Shown here in pieces: positions 21,773 to 30,931 of a stretch of DNA of 64,000 bases. The translations under genes were made by a program, and so were the position numbers. This DNA comes from Pseudogymnoascus destructans. Lineage: Eukaryota; Ascomycota; Leotiomycetes; Thelebolales; Thelebolaceae. The stretch is from positions 1-64,000 of the forward strand of contig NW_020167546.1 in NCBI RefSeq assembly GCF_001641265.1. The letters run 5' to 3'. The notes beneath the pieces were generated by a model. That model saw nothing but the letters and a program-made list of their open reading frames with translations, did no database searches and had not been told where the DNA came from. The stretch's first letter is position 1. Each line of letters opens with the position of its first letter.

Positions 21773-22096
21773 CTTGGTGGTGGAGGGTGGGTGGGTGGAC
21801 AGAAGAAGGCAACTGTGGTCGTAGAAGCTCGGAAATCCAGAAGAAGGAATGTTGTAGCAGAAGTAGGAAGCTCGGAATGGTGGCAGAAGCTCAGAAATCC
21901 AGAAGTAGGAAGCTCAGAAATCCAGAAGAAGGAAGCTCGGGGTGGTAGCAGAAGTAGGAAGCTCGGAAATCCAGAAGAAGGAAGCTCGGGGTGGTAGCAG
22001 AAGTAGGAAGCTCAGGGTGGTGGCAGAAGCTTAGGATTCCTATTGTTGTTGTGTATTGTTATGGTAGAATTCACTTAATACGCCTATTACCATATA
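21773..22096. promoter_or_regulatory. Divergent promoter region with imperfect tandem repeats
   Basis: Between the two divergent genes lie repeated blocks: AGAAGTAGGAAGCTC, GGAAATCCAGAAGAAGGAAG and CTCGGGGTGGTAGC, recurring three or more times at 21820-22030. All purine-rich runs are on the + strand. The region may include the first exon of the minus-strand gene. No canonical box was identified. Confidence 0.5.
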
Positions 22097-22494
22097 ATGG
22101 GTGAAGCTCAAGATATTTCGCCAAGCGAGCCAGCAGTTCACCCAGAACACAACACCCACCCAAATTTGGGTTTTCCTCCCTCAACCTTTCTGTTATTATG
22201 TGACAAGCCACTCACGGGTGGACTGGTAAGTGAACCACTCCTCTTATATTATAGTAATACTTATAGTAACACATCGTCAGGGCAATATGGATGACGAGCC
22301 CTATGACGACTAGGGGTCCTAGGGGTCCTAAGTTCATGGGTCGCCGTCGCCTTCCAACTACACCAACGTGCTCTAGCCAGCGTCAACCACAACTTCAATC
22401 ACCTCCTCCAACCCAGCCTAAGGCTTCCCGAGGCCCAATCCCAACTCTTGCACCAGGCCAAGTACTGAGCCAGAAAGAACCCAAGATATCCAGC
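22097..22494 (+). other. Upstream exon, intron and leader of the H3-like gene
   Basis: An open frame from ATG 22097 runs to a donor GTAAGTG at 22226; the intron ends CGTCAG at 22280. Joined, the frame stops soon after (GNMDDEPYDD), so this is more likely a leader with an upstream ORF than coding sequence. From 22291 a frame is open and continuous with the histone ATG at 22495, so a 68-residue N-terminal extension (MTSPMTTRG...) is possible. The intron carries the same doubled TTATAGTAA motif as the other introns of this locus. Confidence 0.45.
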
Positions 22495-23007
22495 ATGGCT
22501 CGCCAGAAACAAATTCGCCAGAATACGGCCAGCAAAGCCCCAAGGAAGGCACCAGTGGGTGGGAAGACTGTGATGAAGGTGAAGAAGTGTCGTTCCAAGC
22601 CAGGCAGTAGGTTGATTACTATACTTATTACTATAAAGCTCTTACTGACATCAAATAGTTGTTGCACTTTGTCAAATCAAGCGATACCAGAAAACAACAG
22701 AGCTACTCATTCCCTGTGCACCATTCGTCCGCCTCATCAAAGAGATCATGGTTGACCTGAAATCGCCCTATCGAATCCAAGCGACTGCAGTTTCTGCACT
22801 ACAAGAAGCAGCTGAGACCACTTTGGTCAAGGAGTTTGAGAGTAAGTGAACATCCATTTTATAGTAATCATTATAGTAATCATTACAGTGACGCAACTTG
22901 CTGCGATCCACGCAAAGCGTGTTACCATTCAGCAGAAGGACATGAAACTGGTGCAATCAATGAGGCTCCATATGACGGGGTTCCGGTTCCCAGGGCAGCT
23001 ACTTTGA
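22495..23007 (+). CDS. Divergent histone H3 variant
   Basis: Exons 22495-22606, 22659-22841 and 22889-23007 give 414 nt, 137 aa, the length of canonical H3. The tail begins MARQKQIRQNTASKAPRK, aligning with the H3 start but with Gln at T3, one residue missing around T6/A7, and Gln-Asn where K9-S10 should be; K4, K14 and K18 equivalents remain. The fold is clear: VALCQIKRYQKTTELL (alpha N), FVRLIKEIMVDLKS (alpha 1), SALQEAAETTLVKEFE (alpha 2) and IHAKRVTIQQKDMKL (alpha 3). Loop 1 has no insertion, so it is H3-like and not CENP-A. K56 and K79 equivalents are kept; R63-K64 are Pro-Cys. The C-terminus departs after alpha 3 (MRLHMTGFRFPGQLL). It presumably enters nucleosomes; its role is unknown. 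All introns are canonical, arguing against a processed copy. Confidence 0.85.
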
Positions 23008-23146
23008 GTAAGGAAGGGAGGAACCAATACTGGGGGAAGTAGATACCAAATATATTCGTTTACTACACTAAATATATCTGTCTGTGAAGTTATCGTAGAT
23101 TTGAATATACGCACGTGACAGATTGCACGTGTTGGTTTGCCAAGGA

Positions 23147-23246
23147 ACCGTTGGGGGACCGCACCGGTCTGGTCGGTTTTTCCAATATTTCCAGACCAGA
23201 CCGCGGTCCGGTCTGGAAATGTTCCGAACCGACGGTCCCCCGTGGC
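23147..23246. repeat. Imperfect 100-bp palindrome
   Basis: GGGGGACCG on the left pairs with CGGTCCCCC on the right, and GTCGGTT...TTTCCAGACC pairs with GGTCTGGAAA...AACCGAC, around a centre of AGACCGCGGTCC. A related sequence occurs at about 31850-31945. It resembles a small foldback or MITE-like repeat. The remainder of 23008-23600 shows no gene. Confidence 0.7.
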
Positions 23247-23600
23247 GCACACTATATGGCAGCAGTAATTGCTGCAAATGGTATGCACACAGAGTACTAG
23301 GCTTATAGTATAGTTTTATATAGGGGTTTAGGTATCTACTCTACTCATTATTCTACAGAATTGATTGCTCTCACACTCAAGTGTTCGTGACGCGTGAGAA
23401 TCGCTACTTTGGCCAGAATTGCCAAACCAGCCTACGTAGCTTAACTCCGCTATTCGTTATGTTACGATGGAAGGGCGGACCGAAGCCTTCCATTGCTCTC
23501 ACAGAGCGCATACATAAGGTCCAAGTGCTTCTCTCCGCTATCTTTTCTCAATTCCATACTTCCATTCTTCCTGCTCATCCAGTCCACCAATTCATTCACA

Positions 23601-25303
23601 ATGGCCACCATAGACGTAGAAGACGTGCTCTCTCCCTCTTCTCTTCGGTAAGCCACCCCGCACCCCAAACAACAGCTCAATATCACACATTCTTAGGTAT
23701 CGACTTCTGGCACACCCAAGCAATCCCCGAGCACGGCATCCCCTGCACCCGCGTCACACCAGCCCAACGGCGTCCGCAGTACCCGACTATTCAATGGCAT
23801 CCCCGCCGCCTGCTTCCACTGCGTCACAGGGCGCGACATGGGACTCTGCACTACTCCGCGAAGCCGGTACAGCTATGGGAGAGGAGTCAAAGGCTAAGGG
23901 CGCTCACGTGATTACTGGTCCAACTATCAATATCCAGCGTTCGCTGCTTGGTGGGCGTGGGTTCGAGAGTTTGTCTGACGATCCGGTGCTTGCTGGTGTG
24001 GGGGCTGCGAGCTTGGTCAATGGAATACAGGATACCGGTGTTGTGGCGTGTATTAAGCACTTTGTTTGTAATGACCAGGAGCATGAGAGGAATGCTGTGG
24101 ATGTGATTATTACCGACAGGGCAATGAGAGAGATCTACTTGCTTGCGTTCCAGATTGCGGTCAGGGAGAGCAAGCCTGGTTCGTTCATGACGGCCTATAA
24201 CAAGGTCAATGGCACACACGTCAGCGAGAACCCGAAGATACTGAAGAATATCTTGAGGGGAGAGTGGGCTTGGGAAGGCATGACAATGTGCGATTGGTAG
24301 GGTTTTCATGCATGGCTGTTGGATCTCACTAACGATCGATGGCTAAGAGTCGGGCTTCTCCAGGGAGCTCTTGCGTCGAACAAAGTCACAGAGCATGCTA
24401 TCACCCAGCGCGCCCGTGAGGTTCTCAACCTTGTCAACCGATGCGCTGCATCTGGGATCCCCGAAAACGCAGAGGAAGGAACACGCGATACGCCTGAGAC
24501 TGCGGCTCTGTCGAACAAGATTTCCGCAAACTCCATTGTCCTGTTGAAGAACGAAGGGAACGTTTTGCCATTGAAGAAGAACAAATCTAGCTGATTAGAC
24601 TCTCATCGTTGGCCCCAATGCTAAAATCGCAACCTACTGCGGTGGTGGTTCCGCCTCCCTCCCCCCATACTACGCTCACTCCCTACGACGGCATCACCGC
24701 ACTCCTCGAAGAAGGCACCGAGGTCAAATACATGTCGGCTGCTACTCCCACCGCGAGCGCCCCCTCCTCGGCGCCCAGCTCACCTCGGAAGAAGGAAAGC
24801 CAGGCGTGACCTTCCGCGCGTACAACGAGCCCTCCTCCGTCGCGGACCGCAAGCCAATCGACGAGCTGACCATCCTACGCTCCAACGAGTTCTTCATCGA
24901 TTACGACAAGCCCAAGCAGGCGCTTTGGTATGGTGTATTTAGCGGTACCTACGAGGCCGAGAAGGACGGCGACTTCGAGTTCGGTCTCGCCGTGTATGGA
25001 GCCGGGAACCTGTACGTCAACAATGAGCTTGTTGGTGACGAGACCACGCAGACGCAAGGCCAGGCATTCTGCCCAACCCTAAACCCTAACCCTATGCCAC
25101 GAGCTTCTGGTATGAGGCGAGGGAGGCGTGTATTGGCGGGAAGGGGGCTTATAAGGTGTTTGCTAGTGATAGCAGTCAGTTGGTTGAGGGGCGGTATTTG
25201 GAGGGCGGCTTTGAAGTGGCGAAGATGGTGGAATGGGATTTAAGTGTGGTTTGGGTGCGTGTATGCGTTCATGACTGTTTTATGACGGGTAAGGTGGCTA
25301 GTA
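23601..25303 (+). pseudogene. GH3 beta-glucosidase remnant
   Basis: Fragments in changing frames follow the order of a fungal GH3 beta-glucosidase: MATIDVEDVL, an intron-like GTAAGC...TTAG, DFWHTQAIPEHGIP, ATWDSALLREAGTAMGEE, GPTINIQRS, GGRGFESLS, KHFVCNDQEHERNAVD, MTAYNKVNGTHVSENP, then EGMTMCDW followed at once by a stop where the nucleophile region (SDWFGT...) should continue. Later pieces match the RAREVLNLV region, SIVLLKNEGNVLPL and a PA14-like module (AYNEPSSV, GVFSGTYEAEKDGDFEFG). Several frameshifts and deletions make it non-functional. A telomeric repeat run interrupts the PA14 part at 25076-25094. Confidence 0.9.
25076..25094. repeat. Interstitial telomeric repeats
   Basis: CCCTAAACCCTAACCCTA lies inside the decayed beta-glucosidase, between GQAFC and the continuing FWYEAREACIGG segment in another frame. 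It resembles telomeric DNA added during repair of a broken end. It is in the same orientation as the chromosome end on the left. Confidence 0.85.
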
Positions 25304-25823
25304 TCACAGAGTAGCTGGCGACAATAGAAATGACAATGATAGAAAGCGCGGATTATGATGATATATATATTTGCGCCAGTGACCTCCCTTCCTACCCCCA
25401 TCGCCCTAGAGCAGGAGAAATCTAACCTAGGCCATCGGCCATGTCCGTTTTTCGTCGTCTCATCTCATCATCTCATCTACTATATCCATCTCTTAGTTTG
25501 CACTTCCCCCCGCCATCTATGACGCCCCCATTCCCCTCCCTATATTCGGCCGTAATAAAAGTTGTCATTAAAAATTTTGATGTTGCAAAAAAAAGAAGCC
25601 ACAACGCAAATGCGCGCGCACGACCAGAAGTCGCGATGATGAAGAAAGATGAAGATGGAAGAATAAAGAACCTAAGAAGCAAGAATGATGCTGGGGTGCA
25701 AGGCCAACTACAACACGAAACAACCAGCTTGCTACAACACGCCACGCACCGACGCACACGCCCGTCTTTACTGCTGACCAGCAAAACACCAAACACCCCT
25801 ATCCGCACAAATGCAGCTCAACT

Positions 25824-26681
25824 TCAAGCAGTTACCTCTCCCTCTACCACTGCCGTATCCGTAGGTGGACCACCAGGGGGAGCATCCACCCCCATCGCAA
25901 CCCTCATCCTCTCACTCTCCAGGCACGCTAAGCATACTCCACCCCCATATACCCTCGTATGCCTTCGCCATCCCTCCCCAGTCACGATTTCACCTACAAC
26001 CTCGACCCCAGCGGCGGTCATGCTGTAGGCACGCCTCTTTGGCTCTGTTGCTGGTGTGGCAGGAGCCACGGCGGCGGAAGTAGTAGGAGGGGTGCTGGGA
26101 TTCGAAGTAGCTTGGGGGTAGATGCCGGCAGCGGCAGCGGAGGCAGCCATATCGGCAATAGAGAACTCGGGGATGGAGGACTGGTCTTCTTGCCATGTAT
26201 ATGCAGGTCCATCGATGACGGCAGGGGCAGAGGTAGGTGGTGGAGGCGGAGGGGGTGTGACGTGCCTTTTCCCCTTGGAGGGGTCCTGGCTCTTGCTAGG
26301 CCAGTCTAAAGAGATCGGCATTTCCGTGTTGTGAAACGGAGGGTTCATATCTCGATCCAGGTATGCTTCTTTCGCCAGCTGTTCTGCTCTTAATCGGTGC
26401 GCCTCAGCGTCGACGGGGTCATCCCGATACCCCTCCTCCCTCGAGCCAATCCAGCCAGCCTTGTCGTCGCAATCGCACTTGTCGTCGTTGGACGCTAGGT
26501 CATCTGCTTGCGCCCTCCTTCGCATCCTGATCCTCGCTGCGCGATAGAGCAGGTAACAGCCTCCAAGCACGATCCACGTCGGGGGCCCGGCACTGATGTA
26601 CGCCGCAAGGCCCGCGGGCGCGTCGTCCTTGGAGGAGGCTGGGGCGTGGGGGCCACGCTCGGAGGGGGGGAGGGCGGGCAT
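25824..26681 (-). CDS. Hypothetical single-pass membrane protein
   Basis: The frame opens at 26789, but the Met at 26681 (MPALPPSERG) is the likelier start because the preceding residues are low-complexity Pro/Thr. A hydrophobic segment near residues 30-48 of that protein (PPTWIVLGGCYLLY) is followed by RAARIRMRRR, a membrane anchor with a basic cytosolic flank. Then come an acidic CDCDD stretch, HRLRAEQLAKEAYLDRDMNPPFHN, a poly-Pro run and a C-terminal GVEVVGEIVTGEGWRRHTRVYGGGVCLACLES segment that looks conserved. No named family is recognised. No intron is needed. Confidence 0.65.
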   Translation of the reverse strand: MPALPPSERGPHAPASSKDDAPAGLAAYISAGPPTWIVLGGCYLLYRAARIRMRRRAQADDLASNDDKCDCDDKAGWIGSREEGYRDDPVDAEAHRLRAEQLAKEAYLDRDMNPPFHNTEMPISLDWPSKSQDPSKGKRHVTPPPPPPPTSAPAVIDGPAYTWQEDQSSIPEFSIADMAASAAAAGIYPQATSNPSTPPTTSAAVAPATPATEPKRRAYSMTAAGVEVVGEIVTGEGWRRHTRVYGGGVCLACLESERMRVAMGVDAPPGGPPTDTAVVEGEVTA

Positions 26682-26789
26682 GGTGCGTGCGTCGGTGTGG
26701 ATAGGGCCGGGGTGGGTGGTGGGTGAGGGCGGTGTCTGGCTGACGGATGGGGGGCGGGTGAGGAGAGGAGGGGGGGATATATACCTCAC

Positions 26790-28925
26790 TCGGAGGCGCC
26801 GAGGGGCTCCGCCACGGCTGTAGCTATTGTCGCCGCCGCCATGGAATGGGCATAGGATTGGGACAATCCAGTCCTGTCATGTCCAGCGCGCATTGTTCTC
26901 CTCTCTCCCCTCCACTCCCCCCTCCCCTTCCCTTGTCCGTTTGTCCCCACCACCGACAATGCAAGGTCGCCCAGCGCATGCATGTAAGATCCCGGTCGAG
27001 CGCGCGCGCGTCCCACTCCAGCCCTACGCCGCTACGCATTAATCACGGGCCCCAGGTAGGTGAGCGAGGAGCGCGCGGGCGCAGCGCTGGGGGGGGATGA
27101 GAGTCGGGGCTGGCTGGGTGGTGGTGGGAGGAGAGGGCTTGGCGTTTGCTCACAAGTTATGTCCGCTCGGGGCATGGGCAGCTGAATTGGGCGGGGCGGG
27201 GTAGGGGGTAGGGGGGGTTAGGGGGGGTAGGGGGTGGTGGCGGTCGGTTGGGGGGGTGAAGGGGGGTGGTTGGTAGTTGGGAGCTTGGATCAAGCGCTGT
27301 ACATATGTATTGAAGTTATCTATGGAGCATGTACGAACGTCGACTCGCCGCCACCGCCGATCGATCTATCGAGAGCCGCCTGTTCTAGGAGGGTCCAGTG
27401 ATGTTGAGGAGCCTCTTCGCCGTTTGCTCCCCTTTTCTCTGTTCTGTTTCCACTCATAGACTCATACAAAGCACACTCATAGGGCATGATCGACGACGAG
27501 GTACTACTGGGCGCCGTCTTACACGAACAGTCGTATAGCAGAACCAGGACCATAACTCGCTCTTTCTCTTCCAGACTCTCTGTATGGCCTCATCTCCTAC
27601 CATATTATATCCATATTTCTCCCTCCGATCTGCCGTGCACAACCCCCCTACCCCCCATCCCTCCATCCTCCCCGCCGCCACATCTGTCATCTTTCAGCTG
27701 ATGTGAGCCGCAAACGCCGCGCCCTACACGCCCTACCAACCCCCCCACTAACCCCCTCCGGTATAGTCCTGTTAATCACTGTCCATCCTCAGCTGGCGCT
27801 GTCTCGCCCGCACCGGAGAACATCCAAACAGCGATAAACAACTGCACATATACCCGGCGATTGTCGCAGACGCTCCGTACACTCCGCGGTAAGTCATAGG
27901 TCGGGGAGCACCAGACCGCCGAACTACTAATATCGCACTCGTCGCCCCTATCTTTTGCCTGATTATCGTCCCTGTGGGCGGCCAACGCACGACCCGACTG
28001 TCTGTGCATAACAGCGAGGCGAGTCTAGACCACGCCGGCCAAGTTTAGTCCCGGCGGTCTCAGCTGGAGGAGACCCCGATCACCGCACATCCCCGGCCGG
28101 CGAACATTTCTTGGATTACCTCTCTCTGTCTAGCACGGCGTGGGTGGTCTGGCTATCGATTTTGGATTTTCGTGTTTGAGACACTGGCCAGAGCCTCGGC
28201 CCGGAGATGGATCATATCCCGTGATGAGAGGAATAGGCTTCGTGCGGAGCCTGTGACCATCTTCAGCGCCAGAACAGCGAAAGCGACCCTACGGAAGTGA
28301 ATAAGATGGGATACGCCGTCAACTGGGCTGCATGATTTGGACGAGGCCATGCCGCTGTCAACTGGTAACGGGTTTTGCTATAGCAAGGTGGAGACTGTGT
28401 CCCTCGTATTCAAAACCAATCACCAACGGATAGGAATGACGCTTGGTGCTGAGGTTGGATTAGGTTTCGGCTACATCACATCAGCAAATGCCTTCATCAA
28501 GAATATAGAGGAGAGGACAGGAGGAGCGATCACTCTGATATAATCGTAATTACAATGGATAACGGTAGGATTACTGAACCTCATCTACACGTAACCCCCA
28601 GTAGCCAGCGGCGAGAAGCCCTGCCGGTGGTGGGGATGCTCCGGCGACAGCGGGTTCGCGACAGCATTAGTGGAGCGGTGACGAGAACAGCGAGCGGGGT
28701 TTGAAATGTGAGTCCTAATGTTGAGTAGTTACGTCGTAGTTTCAATGTTTTGACCTGCAGTACCAATGTCATGATCGAGAACTGGGCTCTTTGAGATGCC
28801 GATTTACCCATCCCTATGGCCTTCGAATAACGCCTTTTATTGTAGTGGGTGACAAGGTAGCATTTCACAAAATCTCGTAGCCAAGGAGTTATATCGTTTC
28901 AAGCGTAATATATATTCCATCTACT
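26790..28925. other. Gene-poor region with a G-rich tract
   Basis: About 2.1 kb without a convincing gene. 27183-27275 is a run of G3-G7 blocks (GGGCGGGGCGGGGTAGGGGG) able to form G-quadruplexes on the + strand, upstream of the membrane-protein gene. Short open frames on both strands lack recognisable domains. Confidence 0.5.
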
Positions 28926-29488
28926 CTATCGTACAGTCAAAAACAAATCATCACCCATCTTCTTCGGCGTCAGCTCCCACGGACTCGGGCTCATAGGCAC
29001 CTGTCCCCGCTCGCCCTGCAAATTCATAAACGAACGTTGATTCCCATTCTGCTGTGTCCTCCACCCAGCATCACTCCCACCATTCCCACCACTCTCCGGC
29101 ACAACCCTCCACCCATTCTTCCCACTCCCCGCTACCCTCCCACCAACCCCCTCAAGCACCAACGCATCCGCCTGCTCCTTCACCCGCCGCTTCTCCAACA
29201 ACGAAGACGACGAACTCTCCGCCGACATCTCACTCCCCGCACTCGTCCGCGGATTCTGCAGCCGCTGGAAATTCGGCTGCTTCGGCGGCGGGTAGGCGAA
29301 GGTGGGTGAGAGCTGGGGATCTTGGGGTAGGAGACGGGCGACTCGACGACGGGGGAGAGGTCGGCGCTGCGTCTGTCGTTGACGTGGGATTTTCGTCGTA
29401 GGGGGGCAGGCACCAGTGTGGTTTCTGGCGCGTATGCTTGGTTGTTGTAATCTGTGGGTAGTTCGGCGGCTTCCTGCTGGGAGGTTTA
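28926..29488 (-). pseudogene. Displaced C-terminal tail of the CFEM protein
   Basis: Directly after the stop of the CFEM frame the same frame reopens (TSQQEAAELPTDYNNQAYAP) and runs to SPVSYPK; a one-base shift is then needed to enter DPQLSPTFAYPPPKQPNFQ, which ends at 28926 (ELTPKKMGDDLFLTVR). The low-complexity but orderly sequence suggests that these once formed one cytoplasmic tail. An intron spanning the TGA TAA pair could rescue the first break, but I found no good donor. Confidence 0.5.
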
Positions 29489-30931
29489 TCAATACGGCGT
29501 ATATGCGTCGTATGGCGACTGTCGGCTGTGTTGGTAATTCGCTGCACTTTCTCGTGGCGAACTTCGCCCTGAATATGCACTAGAAGTTGCCGTGCCTGGT
29601 TGCAGACGCTTTGAAAAGCTAAGACCTGGCTTTCGGATCTCCTGTGGCCTTAGCCCATTTCCGGAAGAACCTGCCCTTTGCAGTGTTGCAGCAGTGGTGA
29701 TTGGTAGCGACGATTTTATATCGCCATTCCGGAGGCCGTAATATATAGTATTATCTTCTTCATAGCTGAAACGAGTGTATGGAGTGCTGTCTTCTTCAAA
29801 CTGGGTCATCGCGCTATCTCGGCTCGGTAGTCCTTGGTCGTAGTAATCATTTTGTTTTCGTGGCATAGGTTGTGGTATGTCTTTCGCAACGGATTCAGGT
29901 GGAACATACAGTCGTAACTTAGGCTTTTCGGGTAGCCCGTTTGTAGGCAATATATATTGCTTTACCTCTGGTGAAACTGCCATCCCAATCTGGTCTGTTG
30001 GGAGGGTTATTCCAGGATCCCCATAATCCAGTGGGAACCTTGGAGGCGGCGTTTTCTTCAATCCCGGAGGCCCGGCGGGCCCATTTCCTAGCCCATTTTG
30101 ATAATATTTTTCGCCTTTTGAAGGGTCGTTTTGGAAAGGCAGACTATTAGTATCGCTGTCTCGTTCTCGACTCCTTCGTCGTCTCCGCCTCAAACAAGCT
30201 GCGACCACAATGGCTACAATGGCCAGCACAGCGGCACCAACGCTTGCTACAACAATACCAGCCAGCTGTGGCGAGCTTAACTGAGTTCCTGCCACTCGAG
30301 AAGCCGAGGAGTCTTGGGCGGAAGCCGGTGCAGTAGGGCTGGCTACGGCGCTTTCTGAAGTCGAGGGATAATCGCTCGTCGTTTGAGATGTCATGCTTGA
30401 AACAAGTGTGGTAGAATCCGCAGTCGTACTGGTAGTGCTCGAATCTGCGGTGGCACTAGAAGTGCTTGCTGGCTTAGAGGAGCTACTGCTCGTGGTGGCA
30501 GCGGTCGTTGAGGCTACAGTATCGACAATGATAGTCGCCCGAAGTACCGCGTGCGTGTTTGGTAATGCATTGGCCTTCCCACCACACATGTTATAAGCCT
30601 TTTTCGAGGCCGAGCTACTGCTGGTATCTCCTACACAGAACCCCACATTCTCTTCGGCTATAAGGCACTGTAGTGCCCCCTCCCCCGCTGTATATCCTGT
30701 CGAGCTCTTATGTGTGCAGAAGCAATCTAAAGTTGGGGATGTCGTGCATGCGGACACTGGAAAGTTCGCGGAAAGAAACGAAGCAAAACATGACCGCGCG
30801 CATAATGGGATAAATTCCGTGATGTCGGTTCCTAAATTGTATATGGGTAAAGAGGAAGTCTGGGCTGTGACAAATGCCGTAGTCGCAAGGAAATATATTA
30901 AGGCGAGGAAGCTCGCTGTAGAGACGCCCAT
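29489..30931 (-). CDS. CFEM-domain membrane protein with Ser/Thr-rich stalk
   Basis: 480 aa. Residues 1-23 form a signal peptide (ALIYFLATTAFVTA). Residues about 30-118 hold the cysteine pattern of a CFEM domain (IPLCARSCF, CTTSPTLDCFC, LQCLIAEENVGFC, MCGGK). A long Ser/Thr-rich stalk follows, then one membrane segment (LAGIVVASVGAAVLAIVAIV) with a stop-transfer RRRRRR. The cytoplasmic tail is Pro/Tyr-rich (YYQNGLGNGPAGPPGLKK). CFEM proteins act at the fungal surface, some in haem/iron uptake or host sensing. The tail ends early at YTPY, with related sequence beyond (see 28926-29488), so the allele may be truncated. Confidence 0.85.
   Translation of the reverse strand: MGVSTASFLALIYFLATTAFVTAQTSSLPIYNLGTDITEFIPLCARSCFASFLSANFPVSACTTSPTLDCFCTHKSSTGYTAGEGALQCLIAEENVGFCVGDTSSSSASKKAYNMCGGKANALPNTHAVLRATIIVDTVASTTAATTSSSSSKPASTSSATADSSTTSTTADSTTLVSSMTSQTTSDYPSTSESAVASPTAPASAQDSSASRVAGTQLSSPQLAGIVVASVGAAVLAIVAIVVAACLRRRRRRSRERDSDTNSLPFQNDPSKGEKYYQNGLGNGPAGPPGLKKTPPPRFPLDYGDPGITLPTDQIGMAVSPEVKQYILPTNGLPEKPKLRLYVPPESVAKDIPQPMPRKQNDYYDQGLPSRDSAMTQFEEDSTPYTRFSYEEDNTIYYGLRNGDIKSSLPITTAATLQRAGSSGNGLRPQEIRKPGLSFSKRLQPGTATSSAYSGRSSPRESAANYQHSRQSPYDAYTPY

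Noticed and set aside
22097..22225. Coding first exon of the histone gene
   Set aside because: Splicing at the clear acceptor leads to a stop within ten codons; only a less likely acceptor (CCTAAG near 22331) would join it in frame to the extension.
22495..23007. CENP-A identity for the histone-like gene
   Set aside because: Loop 1 has no extra residues and the alpha-N helix and tail follow H3.
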